From positions 1-6,464 of the forward strand of contig DAHVAI010000245.1 of NCBI GenBank assembly GCA_027314685.1: a stretch of DNA of 6,464 bases. The letters are read 5' to 3'. The notes under the pieces were generated by a model. That model had not been told where the DNA came from, searched no databases, and saw nothing but the letters and a program-made list of their open reading frames with translations. A program made the translations under genes and the position numbers. Origin of the DNA: Nitrososphaerota archaeon. Its GTDB lineage: Archaea; Thermoproteota; Nitrososphaeria; Nitrososphaerales; CADDZS01. Positions 5,123-6,464 of the stretch are shown piece after piece (positions within the stretch are counted from its first letter, which is position 1; every line of letters starts with the position of its first letter).

Positions 5123-5673
5123 TGGCAGACATTAGGCTCGACTTTACGTCCTGGAGCAGGTGGCGTAGGTACAAAACCACATTCCCATTTTTCGTCGAGC
5201 TGCTAAAGCCTTCAAAGGATGATGTGATTCTCGATGTTGGCGCAGGCACCGGTGTCATTGCTGATAGAGTTGCGTCTCTTTGCGACGAAGTCTATGCGTT
5301 GGAGCCTGAAATCAAACGTGTTGACTATGTCCGAAGAAAGTTTCCCGAAGTGAAGGTATTCCAGTCATTTGCAGAGAGCATACCGTTTCCAGAAAATTAC
5401 TTTACGAAGATCTACGTCATCTTTGCATTTCATCACTTCAAGAATCCTGAACTCGCCCTGTCGGAGCTTGAGAGGATCTCAAAGCCAAACAGTCTGCTGT
5501 TGATACAGGAGATGAACTCCAAGGGCATTATTGCAAAGGTCGAGATGAGAATTTCAAAGCACAACTTCCTTGGCGCGGATTCACTGCAGAAAAAAGTCGA
5601 GCTAGCCGGTTTTCAAACGATGCGTGTAGACAAGACCAGGGACGGGTACTTTGGCTTGTTCCAAAAACCCTAG
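5122..5673 (+). CDS. Class I SAM-dependent methyltransferase (UbiE/Methyltransf_11-like)
   Basis: A 183-residue Rossmann-fold methyltransferase. Motif I is VILDVGAGTGVIADRVA (residues 35-51), the acidic end of beta-2 is VYALEPE (57-63), motif II/post-II is YVIFAFHHFKNPE (98-110), and LLLIQEMN (125-132) follows. A short N-terminal cap, WSRWRRYKTTFPFFVELL, precedes the core. It is shorter than typical UbiE (about 230-250), so the substrate lid is minimal. It overlaps ubiX by one nucleotide and must be co-transcribed. One inference is methylation of a quinone or other prenylated product that depends on UbiX/UbiD chemistry, but the sequence does not identify the substrate, and a small-molecule methylase of another pathway is equally possible. 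Its stop codon overlaps that of the convergent small gene (CTAG at 5670-5673). Confidence 0.88.
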   Translation: MADIRLDFTSWSRWRRYKTTFPFFVELLKPSKDDVILDVGAGTGVIADRVASLCDEVYALEPEIKRVDYVRRKFPEVKVFQSFAESIPFPENYFTKIYVIFAFHHFKNPELALSELERISKPNSLLLIQEMNSKGIIAKVEMRISKHNFLGADSLQKKVELAGFQTMRVDKTRDGYFGLFQKP

Positions 5674-5999
5674 GCGAGAGAATCTGCGTCCATGTCTCTC
5701 GGAACAAGGTTGATCATATATCTGTCGATGCTGTCTACGTCGTTATCGATCCTTTCGATTGCAACCTTGCGGAATTTTTCGAAAATATCTTTCAGCGCTT
5801 CCTCGTCCAAACCATTTGCCATTTGTGGATTTGTAAGTAAAGAGCTCCAGCCAATGTTTGATTGCTTCATGAATTGAATGCATTCCATTATCGAGCTGAC
5901 GTATTCGAGCCTGTCTTTGGGCTGCATCCTCGTGAGATCTTGCCTTAGATTTGAGATAGCGTCTCTGATCTTTGAAATGTCCTTGTTCCAGCCGCTCAT
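5670..5999 (-). CDS. Small helical conserved protein, DUF2153-like
   Basis: A 109-residue protein predicted to be nearly all helical, with no membrane segment. It carries KDRLEYVSSIMECIQFMKQSNIG, then W-x-x-L-L-x-NP (GWSSLLTNP, residues 50-58), then EEALKDIFEKFRKVAIERIDNDVDSIDRY. This arrangement recalls the archaeal DUF2153 family (a DRL motif, a GW..WL.NP motif, a final helix with acidic residues), whose function is unknown; the family assignment is from memory and moderate. The ATG start at 5997-5999 has AGGA 7 nt upstream on the minus strand, and a TATA-like AATATA (6041-6046) stands about 45 bp away. It is convergent with the methyltransferase, the two stops sharing CTAG. It is divergent from the zinc-finger gene. 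Confidence 0.75.
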   Translation of the reverse strand: MSGWNKDISKIRDAISNLRQDLTRMQPKDRLEYVSSIMECIQFMKQSNIGWSSLLTNPQMANGLDEEALKDIFEKFRKVAIERIDNDVDSIDRYMINLVPRDMDADSLA

Positions 6000-6141
6000 T
6001 ACAAAATCCTGCTATTCCTCATTTTGTCTGGCTTGAAGGATATATTCGTTTCAGTCCCTTATCAGAACAGCTTTGGCAATCTCGCATACGATCTACTGGT
6101 AAATCCTTATTTCGATTTTCTCTAGAAGGATAGTGTTGGAA
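6000..6141. promoter_or_regulatory. Divergent promoter region between DUF2153-like and zinc-finger genes
   Basis: The minus-strand TATA-like AATATA (6041-6046) would place a start near 6018 and a leader of about 18 nt. The 11-bp motif AGCTGTTCTGA lies inverted at 6062-6072, about 16 bp beyond that TATA box, and matches the direct repeat at 4054 and 4146. On the plus strand CCTTATTT (6105-6112) is the best TATA-like box, putting a start near 6135-6140, almost at the zinc-finger start codon. Confidence 0.4.
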
Positions 6142-6309
6142 ATGAGCGAACCCATCTCAAAAGCTCCAGTTCTTGGCGAGGGAAAGGAACAGTGGCTTCT
6201 GGTCGAGAGATTTTCTTGCGTGCACTGTCATGCGACCTTCCAGACTAGAAATCAGCTTGTGCGCCACTACGACAGCACAAGACACGACAAATATTCCGCC
6301 TGGAAGTAG
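6142..6309 (+). CDS. C2H2 zinc-finger mini-protein
   Basis: A 55-residue protein (MSEPISKAPVLG... ending SAWK) that is mostly one classical C2H2 zinc finger: F-x-C26-x2-C29-x3-F33-x5-L39-x2-H42-x5-H48. The spacing is C-x2-C-x12-H-x5-H, and the hydrophobic Phe and Leu core positions are in place, as in eukaryotic-type fingers. Small single-finger proteins of this type are known in archaea and are usually thought to bind nucleic acid or protein, but a single finger rarely gives strong specific DNA binding alone. The ATG at 6142 is chosen; in-frame TTG at 6136 is possible, since AGAAGGA (6124-6130) is 5 nt from it and 11 nt from the ATG. The upstream TATA-like box would favour an almost leaderless mRNA. 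It precedes an XRE regulator by 61 bp; that gene has its own TATA-like box. Confidence 0.85.
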   Translation: MSEPISKAPVLGEGKEQWLLVERFSCVHCHATFQTRNQLVRHYDSTRHDKYSAWK

Positions 6310-6320
6310 CGAGTCAACAG

Positions 6321-6335
6321 ATTCCTCTCAGGAAT
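6321..6335. promoter_or_regulatory. Inverted repeat upstream of the XRE-regulator promoter, possible operator
   Basis: ATTCCT (6321-6326), CTC, AGGAAT (6330-6335) is a perfect 6-bp inverted repeat with a 3-bp centre. It ends 4 bp before a TATA-like TATAATA (6340-6346) that stands about 25 bp upstream of the regulator start. This is a natural place for autoregulation by the dimeric XRE protein. It also lies 12 bp after the zinc-finger stop, so it could instead be the end of that transcript. Confidence 0.4.
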
Positions 6336-6370
6336 ACACTATAATACAAGTGGCTTGTACCAGGACTAGT

Positions 6371-6464
6371 TTGTTACCATCCATTGACGAGATCAAAAAG
6401 CGTCGGATCAAGCTCGGGCTGAGCCAGCGCAAGTTTGCATCGTATCTTGGCGTGAGTCAGTCTA
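6371..6464 (+). CDS. XRE-family helix-turn-helix regulator, probably XRE+CBS type (partial)
   Basis: Thirty-one codons are present before the right edge. The translation MLPSIDEIKKRRIKLGLSQR continues with KFASYLGVSQS, a clear XRE helix-turn-helix start: helix 1 with KKRRIKLGLSQ, helix 2 RKFASYLG and the beginning of the recognition helix VSQS. The opening LPSIDEIKKRR is typical of archaeal regulators in which the XRE domain is followed by two CBS domains that bind adenosine nucleotides; the CBS part is outside the window and is inferred. The TTG start at 6371 has AGGA (6362-6365) 5 nt upstream within AGGACTAG. A TATA-like TATAATA at 6340-6346 sits about 25 bp before the start, so the transcript could be leaderless or have a very short leader, in which case AGGA would not be transcribed. 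Confidence 0.8.
   Translation, partial: MLPSIDEIKKRRIKLGLSQRKFASYLGVSQS

Overview
The window looks like a chromosomal segment of an archaeon, most probably an ammonia-oxidising thaumarchaeon of the Nitrososphaera type. Supporting signs are a stomatin/NfeD pair, a TrmB-family regulator, the start of an archaeal XRE-type regulator whose N-terminus resembles the XRE+CBS family, a mini C2H2 zinc-finger protein, UbiX next to a small SAM methyltransferase, TATA-like boxes about 25-50 bp upstream of starts, balanced base composition, and very frequent TTG starts (6 of 10 assigned genes). The lineage is inferred from gene content and recall of families; no search was run.

Layout. Positions 1-1028 hold the 3' end of an nfeD-type gene followed 14 nt later by a stomatin/SPFH membrane protein (+). 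A small winged-helix-like protein (-, 1009-1386) converges on it with a 20-bp overlap. A divergent 140-bp spacer leads to a solitary beta-class DNA methyltransferase (+, 1527-2411), which ends 3 bp from the end of a convergent UPF0173 metallo-beta-lactamase-fold hydrolase (-, 2415-3071). A 114-bp divergent promoter region separates that from a TrmB-type regulator (+, 3186-4004).

Positions 4005-4537 are a 533-bp stretch with no convincing protein gene. It is not featureless: it holds a 9-bp-stem inverted repeat with a nested second stem, a neighbouring 7-bp inverted repeat, a 13-bp direct repeat, two perfect 10-bp palindromes nearly side by side inside a larger 8-bp inverted repeat, and a local excess of AGCT. 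This is the most unusual part of the window and the best candidate for an undescribed structured RNA or cis-acting region.

Positions 4538-5673 are a two-gene unit: UbiX flavin prenyltransferase and a class I SAM methyltransferase, joined by a 1-nt TAATG overlap. UbiX supplies prenylated FMN to UbiD-family decarboxylases, which in archaea serve the modified mevalonate route and probably quinone synthesis. A small DUF2153-like protein (-, 5670-5999) converges on it with overlapping stop codons. The window ends with a 55-residue C2H2 zinc-finger protein (+, 6142-6309) and the first 31 codons of an XRE helix-turn-helix regulator (+, 6371 onward).

The genes do not form one pathway. They read as a compact housekeeping neighbourhood with three or four DNA-binding proteins, a solitary DNA methylase, a membrane-quality-control pair and a cofactor/methylation pair. 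No tRNA, rRNA, insertion sequence or CRISPR array was seen.
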